DNA from: Trebouxia sp. TZW2008
Taxonomy: Eukaryota; Chlorophyta; Trebouxiophyceae; Trebouxiales; Trebouxiaceae
Assembly (NCBI GenBank): GCA_002118135.1
Contig: BDIU01000074.1
Location: 1 to 64,000 of the forward strand
Direction of reading: 5' to 3'
DNA: 64,000 bases
The notes under the pieces are model-generated. The model had not been told where the DNA came from and did no database searches. It saw only the letters and a program-made list of their open reading frames with translations. A program made the translations under genes and the position numbers. Positions 44,851 through 56,475 of the stretch are shown here, one piece after another; within the stretch, counting starts at the first letter, position 1, and each line of letters starts with the position of its first letter.

Positions 44851-46480
44851 GGGATGGCTGCCTGGCTTCTCTCACCGCATCACCAGCACATCTCGCTCAG
44901 CAGCTACCACAGCCACACACACCTTGGCCACCTGCGCCAGCTGATTCCCTAAAGCAGCCTCTAACTCAGGCTGAGATTGAGATGGCGTTACAGCCCCTGC
45001 TTAATGGCAGGTCTGGTGCAGCTTTGGTTACAGTTGCGCTATGCCAAGCTTTGTCCCTCAGAAGATGGACCGGCTCCAGCACACTTGTTGCTGCCTTGCT
45101 TACAGCTGCTGCTCAATACAGCCTTCGGCGCAGGTACAGTTCCTGAGTCTTGGAAGACATCCCTTGTCACACCAATCTTCAAGGCGGGGGACGCCACAGA
45201 TCCTGCCAACTGTCGTCCAATTGCTGTGGGTGAGCCACTCAGCCGATTGTATGCTAGCATTCTGGCTGAGCGCTTAGTTGACTTCACTGAGGAGCATGGG
45301 CTCAAGTCTCCCGCTCAGGCAAGCTACAGGCCGGAACACAGCACTATTCATCAGACCTTTGCGCTTCAGCAGGTCAACGGCCCAAAGACCAAGGTCATGT
45401 CACTTTTCACTGAGGAGGTCGTAGTCACCTCAATCACATTTGGGGGCCTCCCTATCGAAGAGGTTGACACTTTCAAGTGCCTGGGCTTGCACTTTCATGC
45501 CTCTGGAGACATTGCACGCCTGATCCGGCCTATCAAACACAGAGCAGCTGGCTCTTGGGCGGCTGTACAACGCCGTCACTCCCTCTTGCAGTGCGGCAAC
45601 ACTGTCAACATCCATTTGCAACTGTTGCAATCTATATTGGTACCCGCCTTGCACTATGGCTGTGAGATTTGGGGTATGCACAGTCCTAGCGCGCGCTCAG
45701 CTCAGCAAGCTCGTCTTGACATGCAACAGCTTTATGATTATTATCTTAGGGCCATTTGCGGTCTGAGCCCCTCCACTCTGCGCAGCATCATGCTTACAGA
45801 GTTGGGGTTGTTGCCTTTGCAAGTGTTTTGGTGACGTCAGACTCTCAAGTTTTGGAATGGCATAGCGAGCTTGCCAATGGGTAGCTATACTGTCTTGTTG
45901 GACAGCTTGAGCGATGCATTTGAGGACAGTGCTTTCAATTTTTCAAGTTGTGTGGCTGCTTGCTTGCATCGGGTTGGTGTCAGCATGCCTCACGTGGTGG
46001 ATAGGGTGCCTGTGTTGGACGTGCCTGCTGTCATTGATGCTTTGAAGGCTGATTTAGCAGGCCCTGCGGCTGTTGCTTTGTATTGCCCACGTCAGGCCCC
46101 CAGTGCAGGTGTGGTTTGTTACACATATGCTCAGTGGTTTCAGCCTTTTAGCGCTCGTAGACGATATTGTCAATTGCCTGTTTCTGGCAGGAACATGCAA
46201 CGCTTTCTACAGTTCAGGCTTGGTTGTCACTAGCTTCCTATTGCTGCTGGTCGTCGCTGTAGCATTGCTAGAGCCTGTAGGCTGTGCACTCTGTGTGGTT
46301 CTGGGGCCTTAGGCGATGAAAGGCACTTAGTGTTGGAATGTGGAGCATTGGCTGAGGTGCGGGCCAAGTACCCTGTTTGTTTCAAGGCTGCGGTTATAAC
46401 ATGCGCGTTTTTTTTGCGCAATATGATCATTTGAGAGTGTTTCGCTATGTCATAGACTGCCCGAATTTCATGGACATATA
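44850..46480 (+). mobile_element. Decayed non-LTR retrotransposon (LINE) remnant
   Basis: One reading frame runs from before 44977 to about 46400, broken by TGA at 45832-45834 and a TAG at 46231-46233. The N-terminal part fits reverse transcriptase (VPESWKTSLVTPIFKAGD, NCRPIAVGEPLSRLYA, ERLVDF, SYRPEHSTIHQ). It then passes directly, near 45375, to a region normally found after the polymerase palm (KTKVM, VDTFKCLGLHFHASG, LHYGCEIWG). The segment that should hold the YxDD catalytic motif is missing, an in-frame internal deletion. A C-terminal Cys/His motif (CRLCTLCGSGALGDERHLVLEC) follows at about 46275-46340. A T8 run at 46406-46413 may hide a frameshift, after which the frame continues to about 46480. 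It is incapable of transposing by itself. No target-site duplication or poly-A tail was identified. Confidence 0.85.
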
Positions 46481-48552
46481 GTCATTGCCACAGTGTGGCA
46501 CGTGTGATCAGCCGTGTTGGCTGGCTAAATTATGTAAAATCGATATCGCCTTCTCGTAGCTTTCTCGGGCTCTCTCGGGATACATAATCGAGAACAGCAT
46601 TTCTTTAGAGCCACTTGTGTCACGAAGGAGAGCGTGGAAGTCTAAACGAGGCTCTGACGCAAACAGCTTCGTTTGCATATGCAATCAGACCAATGACTAG
46701 TTCAATATGCGACAATACGGTCAGATCCCAAACAAGCGAATAGGGCGGCACCAGCGTGCTCAGGATGCTTTGCAAAGTTGCTGTGTCTATACCCAGAACA
46801 AATAGCACACCAAAAGTTACAACGCACCACGAGGCAGCTGCAAAGAAGGTACTGAACGCCTCCATGCATTGCATAAGATGGAAAAGCACTTTCCTCGCTG
46901 AGGGCTGGCAGCTCATTGATACAGTGGTGCTGTCAGGGGCAAGCGAAGGCACAGCATCATTTTGGCAGTGTAGATGGCAGACATCATTCCACTCACTTTG
47001 GACCAGGTGACGAAGGGGCTAGGGTAACACAGCAAAGCAAGACACATACTCAGTGACAGCTGAGATAGGTGTGACTGTGGAACAGTACAGACGGGCAGTA
47101 TTACCGGCAAATGAAGAGCGCAGCAGTGCCTTCAGACAAGCATGCCATGGCTATTGTGGCAGAGGCAGACTTGAGAAAAGCCATGGTTGCAACATATCAC
47201 ATGAGCAGATTGGTCTAGACTCTGTGATCTGTCAGCCCATCAATGCAGCAATAGATAGCAAGGTTCTCTGCATGCTGAGCTTGCTTGTATTTATATCAGC
47301 GCTGAGATTCGCTAACTTTGTTCTTTGGGAGCTTCATGAGGTAGACGCCTTTGTTCTCCATTTGGTCCACGGCAACTGACTCAATGTTCTAACAAAACGC
47401 ATTTATGATATGAGTTAACTTGACACAAATTTAGCATTTGATAAGCCACTGTGAATTTTGTGCAGCAGCAGAGGGCTATTGTTAATGACAGTGATTTGGT
47501 CAGTGTCATGTACAACGCGAATGACATTGAATGAGCAGCCAGATCTGTGTGGCTTGCTAGCTCAGGAAAGCCGACCAAGTCACCGTGGTTTGCAATGTCA
47601 TCGAGATTGTTGAGGATTTGAGCCACAACATGGCAGCCTGTCAAGTGTTGCTGATATTGGCCTTGATCTCCAACATTGGAGTCCTTGAGCGAGCTGCTGC
47701 TTGTGAATTTCTTACGCTTTGGCTTTGATAGTTCAGTAGGGAAGCTGCCTTCAAGGTTGAACCGCAGGACAACCACGAAGCAGCCACCGCTTGCCGTGCC
47801 GTCTTCCTATAGTATTGGAGCTCCACAAGATTGTGAGATCAGACCGTGGTCGACAAAAACGTGCTGAGTTGATGTCAGCTCAAGAGAGAAAGAAAGAACA
47901 TTGTTGAACAAGCGGGGCTTCCCGACCTGCCACGTGCCCGTTCTGGCATCAGTCACGTGGGTTAGCGAATATAGCCGGCCAAAGCAGACGAAGGAAGCAA
48001 TGGATGCAAAATTTGTCTAGCCTTCGACGAACTAGCTGAAAACAAATCTGCACTGCAGCAGCCATGTGGACCAACAGAGCTGAGTCACACAACCATAGTG
48101 TGCTACAGCCAAGCAGCTGTGCCCAATTCGAATGGCAAAACCCATAAGGCATATTGGTGATTGCCTGGTAAAACATGATCATGCAATTTCATGAAAGCGG
48201 GACGTGCCATCAATAAGCTTGGTTCAATACAGAACTCACTGCAGAAACCCCCGTGGTAAATGACTGCTTTGATCAACATGGGGAAGCATAATTTTGTGCT
48301 GGACCAGCACCTTGAATACCCCGACATTTGCAGTGGGTCCATGAACTTGAGATACAGTCCCAAAGGCCCTTTTCGCTGGCAATTGTGGCATACTGCGTGC
48401 TGTACGGTATTGCCTACCCTGAACCACAATGTTTTGACAAAATGTAACAAGAAAGTACTTGCAAGACAATATGATTAATATGGGAAGGACTCAATGTTAT
48501 GCTGCTGCCTGCAATGACATTAAACATCAGAATGTTGTACATGACTCTGAGA
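46481..48552. other. 2-kb stretch with no firm gene
   Basis: On the minus strand a hydrophobic open block at about 46630-46850 (FGVLFVLGIDTATLQ) could be membrane exons. Two blocks at about 47300-47390 (MENKGVYLMKLPKNKVSE, ending TGA) and 47640-47815 (GGCFVVVLRFNLEGSFPTEL), the latter after a TATAG acceptor, could be exons of one gene. I cannot link them into a consistent model or name a family. No repeats of note. Confidence 0.3.
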
Positions 48553-51500
48553 TCACAACTGAAGCCAGATGTGCTGCAGAGCACCTTGCAATGAAACAGA
48601 CTTGGCCATCAAATCCTCAGCAAAAACACAACCAAATTCACCAAGAGGAGGCAGCCCAGGTTCTGTCAGCATGTGTCCCACAAACTCTAAGTCTGACTCT
48701 GCTGTATACCTGCCTCCGGTCAAGGTGTTTCCTGTCCAAGCATTGCAGTGAGGTCCATGCTTTCCAATGTCCCACTTGCAACCCAACTTCACAGCTGTTT
48801 CTAGATCAATCAAGCAAAATGCATCAGCGCTGCACTTTATCACGTTTGGCCATCGGATGTCGGTATGTGCAAAGCCTGCAGTGTGAAGGTCCTTCAGGGC
48901 AAGCAGTACGCATCTAATGGCTGCTTGGAGCTGCAACAGTGATGTTATTCCAGTGAAGACAGAACCAGACCAAAGCTGATCACCAAAAGGAGACAAAATA
49001 ACTGTGTATTTGTTGCGAATGTGCGGACCTTCCTGAGACCGTATGAGGTGCTGACTAGTTTTTGTTGCTCTGTACAGCTCTTGAAGCTCTGCCAGCTGGT
49101 CGATGAGATGCGGCTGCTTCTGAATGTCCACACGTTTTATGATGTAGTCCTCCATGATGGTGATTGTTGTGCCACTAGAGAACTCCAGCTCACTACCCAG
49201 TGGCACAGCATCACTTGGCAGCTGAGTTTGCTGAATGGTAAGAATGCGATACAACAAGACAGCAATGCGCAAAAGCTCTAGTCTGCCTCTGATTGCATAG
49301 ATATTGTGGTCACTGCTTAGAACAATACAGCTGTCTGGTGCATAACGACGCAGCATGCAAATCCTGACGTGGTCTCCCGCCATTGCATAGCAGAGTAAAA
49401 ATTCCACCTGTATACACAATATGCCTCATGGCAGACTTTTGCTTCCATGATAGATGACCATCCCAAGCAAACCGCATGCACTCTCTTTGCATTGCGCAGT
49501 CATAGCAACAATCATACAGCAATGGGATAGTGACAGACTCACCTGTCCGTGGTAGCTGCAGCTCCAACGACGCATTTTCTGCTTTAGCTGAGCCACCGCC
49601 TGGTCAAGGCTGGCCTCTCGATGCTTATCTTCCCCCTTGAAAAGAAGTGCATTCCTAACAAGCAGACATAGATCTGGACGTTTCGCTTGCACCTCGCCTT
49701 CGCCTTCATTTCGCTTGCGCTTCAAGTTCAGGCGTCCAGCATATTGGTCCAAGAGTTCCATGATCTCACAAACAAGCTGGTCAAATTGTCCTGCGTGCGA
49801 ACACGATATCATTACAGCATGAAAATGGCTTCAAACCGCTGACACGTCGCATTGCTTGACATAATCAGCAGCAAAGCACACAAGATGCCTACAAGCTTGG
49901 TGGAGAGCACAGCCCATGCAATGCACTGGCTAGCAGACCAAAAATACTAGTTGGAAGCAAACCTGCTTGCACCATCTCTCCCCCAACTGGAAATTGCTTG
50001 CAAAGTACAGTGTGTACTGCAGAGCTTAGTGTTACAGCGCCAGACTGTGAGACTGGTGCCAAGTAAAACTCCATGTCCTTATTCTGCAGCCTCTGAGACT
50101 CACAGAACACATCTGGAACTGGGAAGGGAGGGGTGCCTGATATGTGCAGCGCAGAATCAAACAAGGCTTGAATGTCAACAGCTGCTGGGACAGTATGTAA
50201 AGCAGGCTCCAACAGTCGGCGCACATATTCGCCAGTCTCATCTCAGCACAAGGCAGACTCATAAGGCATGATTCTGCATGACAGCAAATAACATCTGGGG
50301 ACAAAACTGCAAAGCAGCAGACGCATGATTCAAGAACGGGCAGGCATTCAAAGCTGAGGGTCATGGCATGTATACAGCAACAGAAGCATTTGAGCATGAC
50401 AGGAGCAAGATTAGGGGCTGCAAACTCATTCAGCCATGCAGGTGAAGCTTGCTACGCATGTGCGTCGCATGCCCAGCACCAGCTTCCAGCTTTTGACCAG
50501 CTCGACAGCACACTAGAATGCAAACTAAATGTGGTCACTACTACATGTGCTTCTGGACTGTATGCGTACCTGCAGCTATTGACTGCTGCTGCCTAGCTGT
50601 TAGCGTGACTGACGCCTGTGGTGCTGCACACAGTAAAGTAACGACATCAGTGCTGGGTCTGTTAATGCTGTGAAACGCCAGCTTAGCTTTGCATGCTGCC
50701 ACATGTTCAAATGCTGAGGAGGTTACACAAGCTTAGTGAACTGCAATGATCACTTGGCAACGTAGTGCAAAGTCAATGTACACAAGGGCAAAGTAGGCAA
50801 CAAGTATCTTGTTGGCTTACAGTTAGTTGCATTCATAGGCGCTTTGCACAACAGGCTCACATGCAGAGCTCAGAAAGAAAGCTGCTTCATGAAACCAAAG
50901 CCAGGGGTTGGAGTGCTTCATTAACACTCTCCTCGCCATGCAGAAAGCAGCTGCCAGTGTGAGACGTCTTGCCTGGCTTGCGGACTGACATTAGCAACTT
51001 TGTGGACTGCTAGTATGCATGTGAAGATAGGTACCTGCTGACTTCAACTTGCCAATTTCTTTCTTCACATCTGCAGGAATTCCAGCTATAAGTTGTCACC
51101 ACTCGTCCTTGCTCAAATCATTGACTGTGTTTTCCAGCAGAAGACACTCAGCCTTCTCACTGGCCGTCTTGTTGCTCAGGAGAATTTGCTGCCGAAGGTT
51201 CACGAGGTCCATGTCCTCACTGCAGGGAAGACAAGCAGTGAATTCTTCCCCTTGTGTTTACAACCAAGTCAGCTTGCACGCTACGGCATGAAAGGGTACC
51301 TGAGCCTGCTGTATCTTTGCCTTACAAAGGCCGCTCCTTGCAAAGGCTTGTGAAATGCAGCCTGCCCCTTGCAGACTGGAAATTGATGCCCTGCAGAAAT
51401 TGGACCGGGAGAGAGTGAAGGGTTTGAACTTGTGGGTGCGCTGCAGTAACAAAACAAAGGGACTGCTGCCTGCTGGCACAACTCTGCGATAGAGCCTGTC

Positions 51501-51750
51501 CGTGAGACAACAGGTAAGCTGCCGGGCTTGTGCACTTCGCAAACCTGAAACCTTGGACTGCAGGCCTGCTCGTTGAGGGCTGCCTGCTTGAATCGTAGCC
51601 TCTGGTGCTGCAGGTGTAGGTGTTGTTGTTGCCGAAGATCGTGTCGTTCGGAGCGTATCAGGCCTAGCAGAGAGGGCCACCGATCTTTTAGCACAAATTG
51701 GCTACACAGAGCACCGAGAGAGGAGAAAGCTGGTTCGTCGTTGCTACACG
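48553..51750 (-). pseudogene. Kinase-like (Crinkler-associated type) gene with an in-frame TGA
   Basis: Five blocks join in phase: about 51540-51750, 51326-51390, 51035-51219, 49963-50241, 49543-49790, followed by 48553-49407. They read through to a stop at 48553. The C-terminal exon (284 residues) resembles a protein kinase C-lobe: YTVILSPFGDQLW, FAHTDIRWPNVI (catalytic loop H-x-D with Asn) and FCLIDLETA, where DFG is replaced by DLE. The preceding exon has RPDLCLLVRNALLFKGEDK. That combination is one I associate with kinase-like domains next to Crinkler-type proteins in algae, fungi and oomycetes. Two facts suggest decay. Exon 51035-51219 has TGA right after DEW, at about codon 42, and no splice option avoids it. 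No ATG is found in frame in the first block. An upstream exon may exist, and the TGA could be a variant allele or an error. Confidence 0.65.
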
Positions 51751-52209
51751 AGTTGGGCTTCTGAACTACCACGGGCCCGTTCTGGTTGTACGACGAAGGG
51801 ATGTAAAATTACTCTCTCTCTCTCCCCCCCCCTGCCACCTGCATTGGCGTTCTTGCACTCAGCACTCGAAAGCAACCTGACGCTCTAGTCCTCGTGCATT
51901 GCAAGTGTTGTTGCCATCATGCTTTTATTTGATCACAAACTTGATGCATGACCATTTTGAGAATGATACACAAGCTACAAATTTGATGATGGCGACGCTC
52001 AACACATGGCAAAGCATGCTGGTGGTGTCTTGTGTGATACACACTGACTAAAGGGATTACAAGACTTCTGATGTCTAGCATACAAGTATGTCTGACCCCA
52101 AGTTCCCCAAGTCTCATACAGCAAGAATGTACACATGTATAACAAACTGTGGAATTTGTTACGCAACACTGACCTTGTCACAAACAAAACCACACCCACT
52201 CAACACTTA
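51751..52209. other. Intergenic, with a dispersed repeat fragment
   Basis: At about 51845-51930 the segment TTCTTGCACTCAGCACTCGAAAGCA...CTCGTGCATTGCAAGTGTTGTTGCCATCA matches 53630-53705. There is a CT/C-rich run at 51810-51835. No gene is supported. Confidence 0.6.
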
Positions 52210-53120
52210 TCACTTGATGGGTGGGCGCCCATACAAAGAAACATACTGAGCATGCCTCTTCTTTGAGCGTCTACGAAAACAGCGCCATTTCACGCGCTTT
52301 TCACACATGTGAGGTCCTGGAGAAGTCAAGAAAGCCTCTACATCCTCAAAAAGGGTGTTGATCTCTGCAATCAGCTTAACTCGCCCCGCAAAGATCTGAC
52401 GAGCATGGAGAGGTATACCTGGTTCACGCTTCATATGCCCCAAAATTATCTTGACCATGCGAACTTTGATCATGCTCCACTCTGCTTGGCTCCTGTTGCT
52501 GATCAATATATACAAGTCAAATGCATTTATATCAAGCCACCAGCCCGCATCAGCCAACTTCTCATATATACTTAAGATTGCAGTGCGGTGATTGCCATCC
52601 ACAAACAGCTGACAGACCCTGACAGATACAGCCTCATCCACAACCATTCTCACTAGTTCATGCTTGCTCAGCTGAAATTGGTTTGCAACAGATTTGTCTG
52701 GAAAATGGCCAGTCTGCCGGTACTGGCATGGTGTGCCATCTGGGTTGATGCCATCCAGAAGATATTGATTCAACTCAAGTGCCCGAGCTGTCCAAAGAGT
52801 ACCCATCAAAGCTATTGGATATGGCAATTGAACTTCAGGCCTTGGTCCATACCTGGCAGAGAAATGCTGTCTCAACTTGCCCAGAATTGGTTCAAATCCC
52901 AACCCTGAATGCAGCAACAGTCGTCAGTTATCTATATAACATTTGTGTAAGCATAGCGGCACTAAAAGCTCCGGCTTACCTTGCATTGACTCGGGTGCGT
53001 GTAAGCATGCAGTAGTATGTGAGTGTATAATGTCGCTGAGCTGGCTTTCTGAAGCTGACTTTGTGTCTTGCTGAGGCTGAGGCTGAAACAACTGCTGCAG
53101 CTGTCTATAGCCGTCTGTAG
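52210..53120 (-). CDS. Fic/Doc-like domain protein, 5' end unresolved
   Basis: The last exon 52210-52904 (230 residues and stop) is joined in phase to an upstream block ending at 52980 that opens near 53120 and is Gln-rich. No in-frame ATG is seen there, so at least one more 5' exon is likely. The core reads ELVRMVVDEAVSVRV, then QLFVDGNHRTAIL. This matches the Fic/Doc active-site loop (H-x-F-x-D/E-G-N-x-R-T-A), but the catalytic His position is Gln. Fic proteins transfer AMP and Doc proteins transfer phosphate to target proteins. With Gln here the enzyme may be inactive or use another chemistry. A basic tail (KRVKWRCFRRRSKKRH) could be a nuclear signal. The family call rests on this one motif plus spacing. 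Confidence 0.6.
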
Positions 53121-53527
53121 CTGAGCTGCCGGTCACAAGAATGCGCTATGCTAGCATGGAAGCACACCAACAACTTGTAAGTACCTGAAAGCAGACAAGT
53201 ACAAGTGGATGAAGATCCAGGCACAGGCTCTCAGGCACAGGCAGACGTGTATGCACTTGTGACCGGCTGCAGCTGGGCTGTCTGGCTGTCAAGAGCATCT
53301 GAGCGGTGTCTGTTTGATGCTGCTGGCTCTGCGAGAAGCTGGAAGCAACCAAAGCAGACTGCAAGCCTTCAGCAAAACGTCAATCTGACAAGGGGCGTAG
53401 CATCATGCCCTGCATGGTGACGTATGCATTGGCTCTAAATGGCCTGGGTATGCTGTCTGGGAGTTGTGTATGTAACAGTGGTATATGTGAGATTACTGCA
53501 TGCAATGCCTGACAAACAGGTAACTTT

Positions 53528-53720
53528 ACTTCCAGGCTGGCCAAACATATGCACTGCTTTGTCACAGCATGCCACACATGGCAAACTGCTTGTGCCACTC
53601 CTGCCAGATTATTGTATGCTGCATTGGCTTTCTGGCACTCAGCACTCGAAAGCAGCATGTTGGCTGTGGTCCCCGTGCAGTGCAAGTACTCTTGCCATCA
53701 CGCACTTGTTCAGTCACAGA
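53528..53720 (+). repeat. Dispersed repeat, copy B (longest)
   Basis: The first ~80 bases match 44744-44830; the last ~80 bases (CACTCAGCACTCGAAAGCA to GCCATCACGC) match 51845-51930. This copy links the two others into one family of at least 190 bp. It has no coding potential. Confidence 0.7.
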
Positions 53721-56475
53721 CTTCCACAGTGAACATAGGGGGCCTTCTAGTGTGCACTAATCCAATCTAATTCCGCTCAGGCACCCTGCGCCGACTAATT
53801 GCTGCAGCTCACGACTAGTTGCTGTAGCAGCAACTCATGCCAGACACTCTGCACTAATCCAGCTGTCCAGTCGACTTAGGAATCTGGACAAAGTTCAGTT
53901 CAATTTGACATCCTGCAGCTTGCAGATCAACAGTTTCCGAGAAAGCGACAAACCTGAGGCGCTAGCTGTTGCTGAAGCTCTACAACAGTACAGGCTGAAC
54001 AACATCGCGCGAGTCAAGCACAGAGAAGCAGATCTTCCTGTGGACAGAGCATCACACGCCTTGAACACCATTGATGCAGCAGTGCCAAAACCCTGTCGCA
54101 AGCGCTTAAGCGCTCGCATTTCTGTTCACTAAGCGGGTTGCGTAACATGCACCGCTGCAACAGCCGGTCTGTCTCGATTTACGACGAGCAAGCGCTCAAA
54201 AAGGTCACGGCTGTCTGGCTGACCTACAAGTCCTGCAGCGGATTTTTTGTCGATGAAGCTGTCTCCATCGGAAGCAAAGTATGTCAAGAGCTACTGCACA
54301 AACGTGTCAGCTACTAATCAAGTTCAGAAACAGGCAAACAGCAGTAACAGCCAAGCCACACTTGACCACACTTGACCACTTGTTTTGTCAGCTGTATGCT
54401 CCAGCCTGCTTGGCTTTCAGGCAAAGCTCTGACAGGTCTCAGCGTCTTGATTTGTGCTTGTTGTCCAGGCACACATTGTGATGGGTGCAAGGCCTGACCA
54501 AGATAATGTGCAGGCTGTTAGTGATCAGTAGCTGAAGGGTTTACAAATACCAGACACTATCACGACAGCCATAGCTTCTGTACAGAGAGGGCTGGCATGC
54601 CTTAGAAAGACAGGGTCCAACATCTTTGGAGCAAGGTCTTTTGTTATTCTTCCTAGTCAGGGTTTGCAGGCATATATGTGTTGGCGCCAGCTTAGCCGCA
54701 GCTCAGTATTCATCAATACTGGATGCTTTGCAGAGAGGAGTTCAGAGGTGACTGGCATCTGCATGCTGTCCGTCCTGCGTACCTTGCACCTGTCCAACTC
54801 AGCACGTTCACCATGCTGACCCAATAACACGCTGACAATATTGCAGTCTGCAAAAGAGATGATCAGCGTTGTGAAGCTTGTGCCCCACAGATGGCTTACT
54901 GATGACACCTGAGGGCTGACATGTTCAGGTGACTGATCTTCTCTGAACTTGCAAGCTTTCTTGTGTAGGTCGTCAGAAATGCTTTTGTACACTCTTCAGC
55001 GTTCTGCATCTACGAAAGTGTCCGTTATCGACAGAGTTATGGTAATCTTTGAGGATCTGGGCTGTCACAGCCTCAATATCAGGTATATCTATATTCACCT
55101 TGAAGTAAAAGTCATTGTGAGCTTCTATTTCAGCAGTATTGCTTGCATCAGCATAGATCATCTTTGTCACATTGGTGCAGAATGCTGTCACAGCGCTTGC
55201 TCTGCCATGCATCACTAAGCCCAAGAGCAGACATTGCGTTGCCTGTTACTGCACAGACATTGACTGGGACGCTGCCTATCACTGCACAGACATTGACCAG
55301 GACAAAGGATCAGCCAAACTCTGTCTGGCTTGTGTTTATTGCCACAAAAGCCTGAACTTTGACAAACATAGTGAGCTGAGTCTGCTGAGTCATAATGGCT
55401 GTGTGTTGATTCCAGGAAGGCATCTGCTGTCAAAGATTGGCCTGTGCCACAGATCAAGCTGCAGGTGGCATCGTTCTGGTCTTTGCTGGCACTGGACTAG
55501 GATGTGTTGTCACATTGTTACATACTCACATAATTGTCTTGCTAGCTAGCACTGCTCTGCAGTTTGAACAATGAATGTCTTGACAGCCTGTGTAAATCAT
55601 GAAAGCCATAAGATCGCTGTGCCTTACGCAGAAGCTGGTGGCAAGGCAATCAGTGACAGCACTAGCAAGGAGAGCAGCGGCACAAAAGGCTGACCTTTGA
55701 GCTGTTGGGTATGCACAGGCGCAGGCCTTGGCTGCTAGCAGCCAGTTGGGGTGTCCATCAGGGTGCAGGCATAAGTTTCTGTGCATGTGATATGCCTAAC
55801 GGGTGCTGCCTGTGGGTATGCACAAAGCTTGCATGACAATGTTGCTGTGCTTTAGTTTGTCTTGCAGTTTGGTAGACCTTGAAATGGGCCGCTTTTATAT
55901 TGGCTGTATTCAGCAAAACTAGAGTTGCAACAAGCTTGAATGTCAAACTTTGTTGCATTGATGTGTGCTCTTGACGTCCTGAGATCGAACTGTAGTGAAT
56001 GTCATGCCATTGAATGCAATTACCAGTGATATTATCAGGATTTTTAGAATTCTTATTTGCAACTAATCCGTCATCCTGTGTTCGACTAATCTACCAGCAT
56101 CTAATACCCAGCAATCGTAACTAATCCTGTCAGCTGGAACAGTCAAAAGTGTCTCCCAGATAGTCAGATTTTGGCTGTGCAAAATGCCATCTAATACACG
56201 ACTAGACCCCAGATGGATAATTCACCAGCTTGCCAGTTTGCACTGGACTCAACGGGATTAGAGACCCACTAGAAGGCCGCCTGTATTCACTGTGTTCATG
56301 AACGCGACTGCCACTCAATTCTTGGACGACAAATGTGTATTTTGCCTGAATGTACCAGATTTCCAACATGCTTACACGAGCCACAAAGCGAGTGCTCAGA
56401 AGATCAGATGATCCACATCATGGCGCTGAGCAGTATCAACAATCATATCAGAATTCAGTTTGTCTTGTCGTTGTC
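53721..56475. other. Poorly resolved region with possible small exons
   Basis: On the plus strand an ATG at 54147 opens 44 codons ending at a good donor (GTATGT at about 54279), but no following exon is clear. On the minus strand, blocks at about 55110-55224 (FCTNVTKMIYADASNTAEIE, then a GTGAAT donor) and 55020-55085 (AQILKDYHNSVDNG) could be exons of a small gene. A direct repeat of CACTGCACAGACATTGAC lies at 55242-55300. The rest, up to 56475, shows nothing I can support. Confidence 0.3.

Noticed and set aside
53905..54132. 75-codon frame (MTSCSLQINSFRESDK...)
   Set aside because: It looks somewhat protein-like but has no splice partner, no known domain and an equally open opposite strand.
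55172..55549. 125-codon Cys/His-rich plus-strand frame
   Set aside because: Part of it is a direct repeat (CACTGCACAGACATTGAC), and the Cys/His residues do not form a spaced motif.
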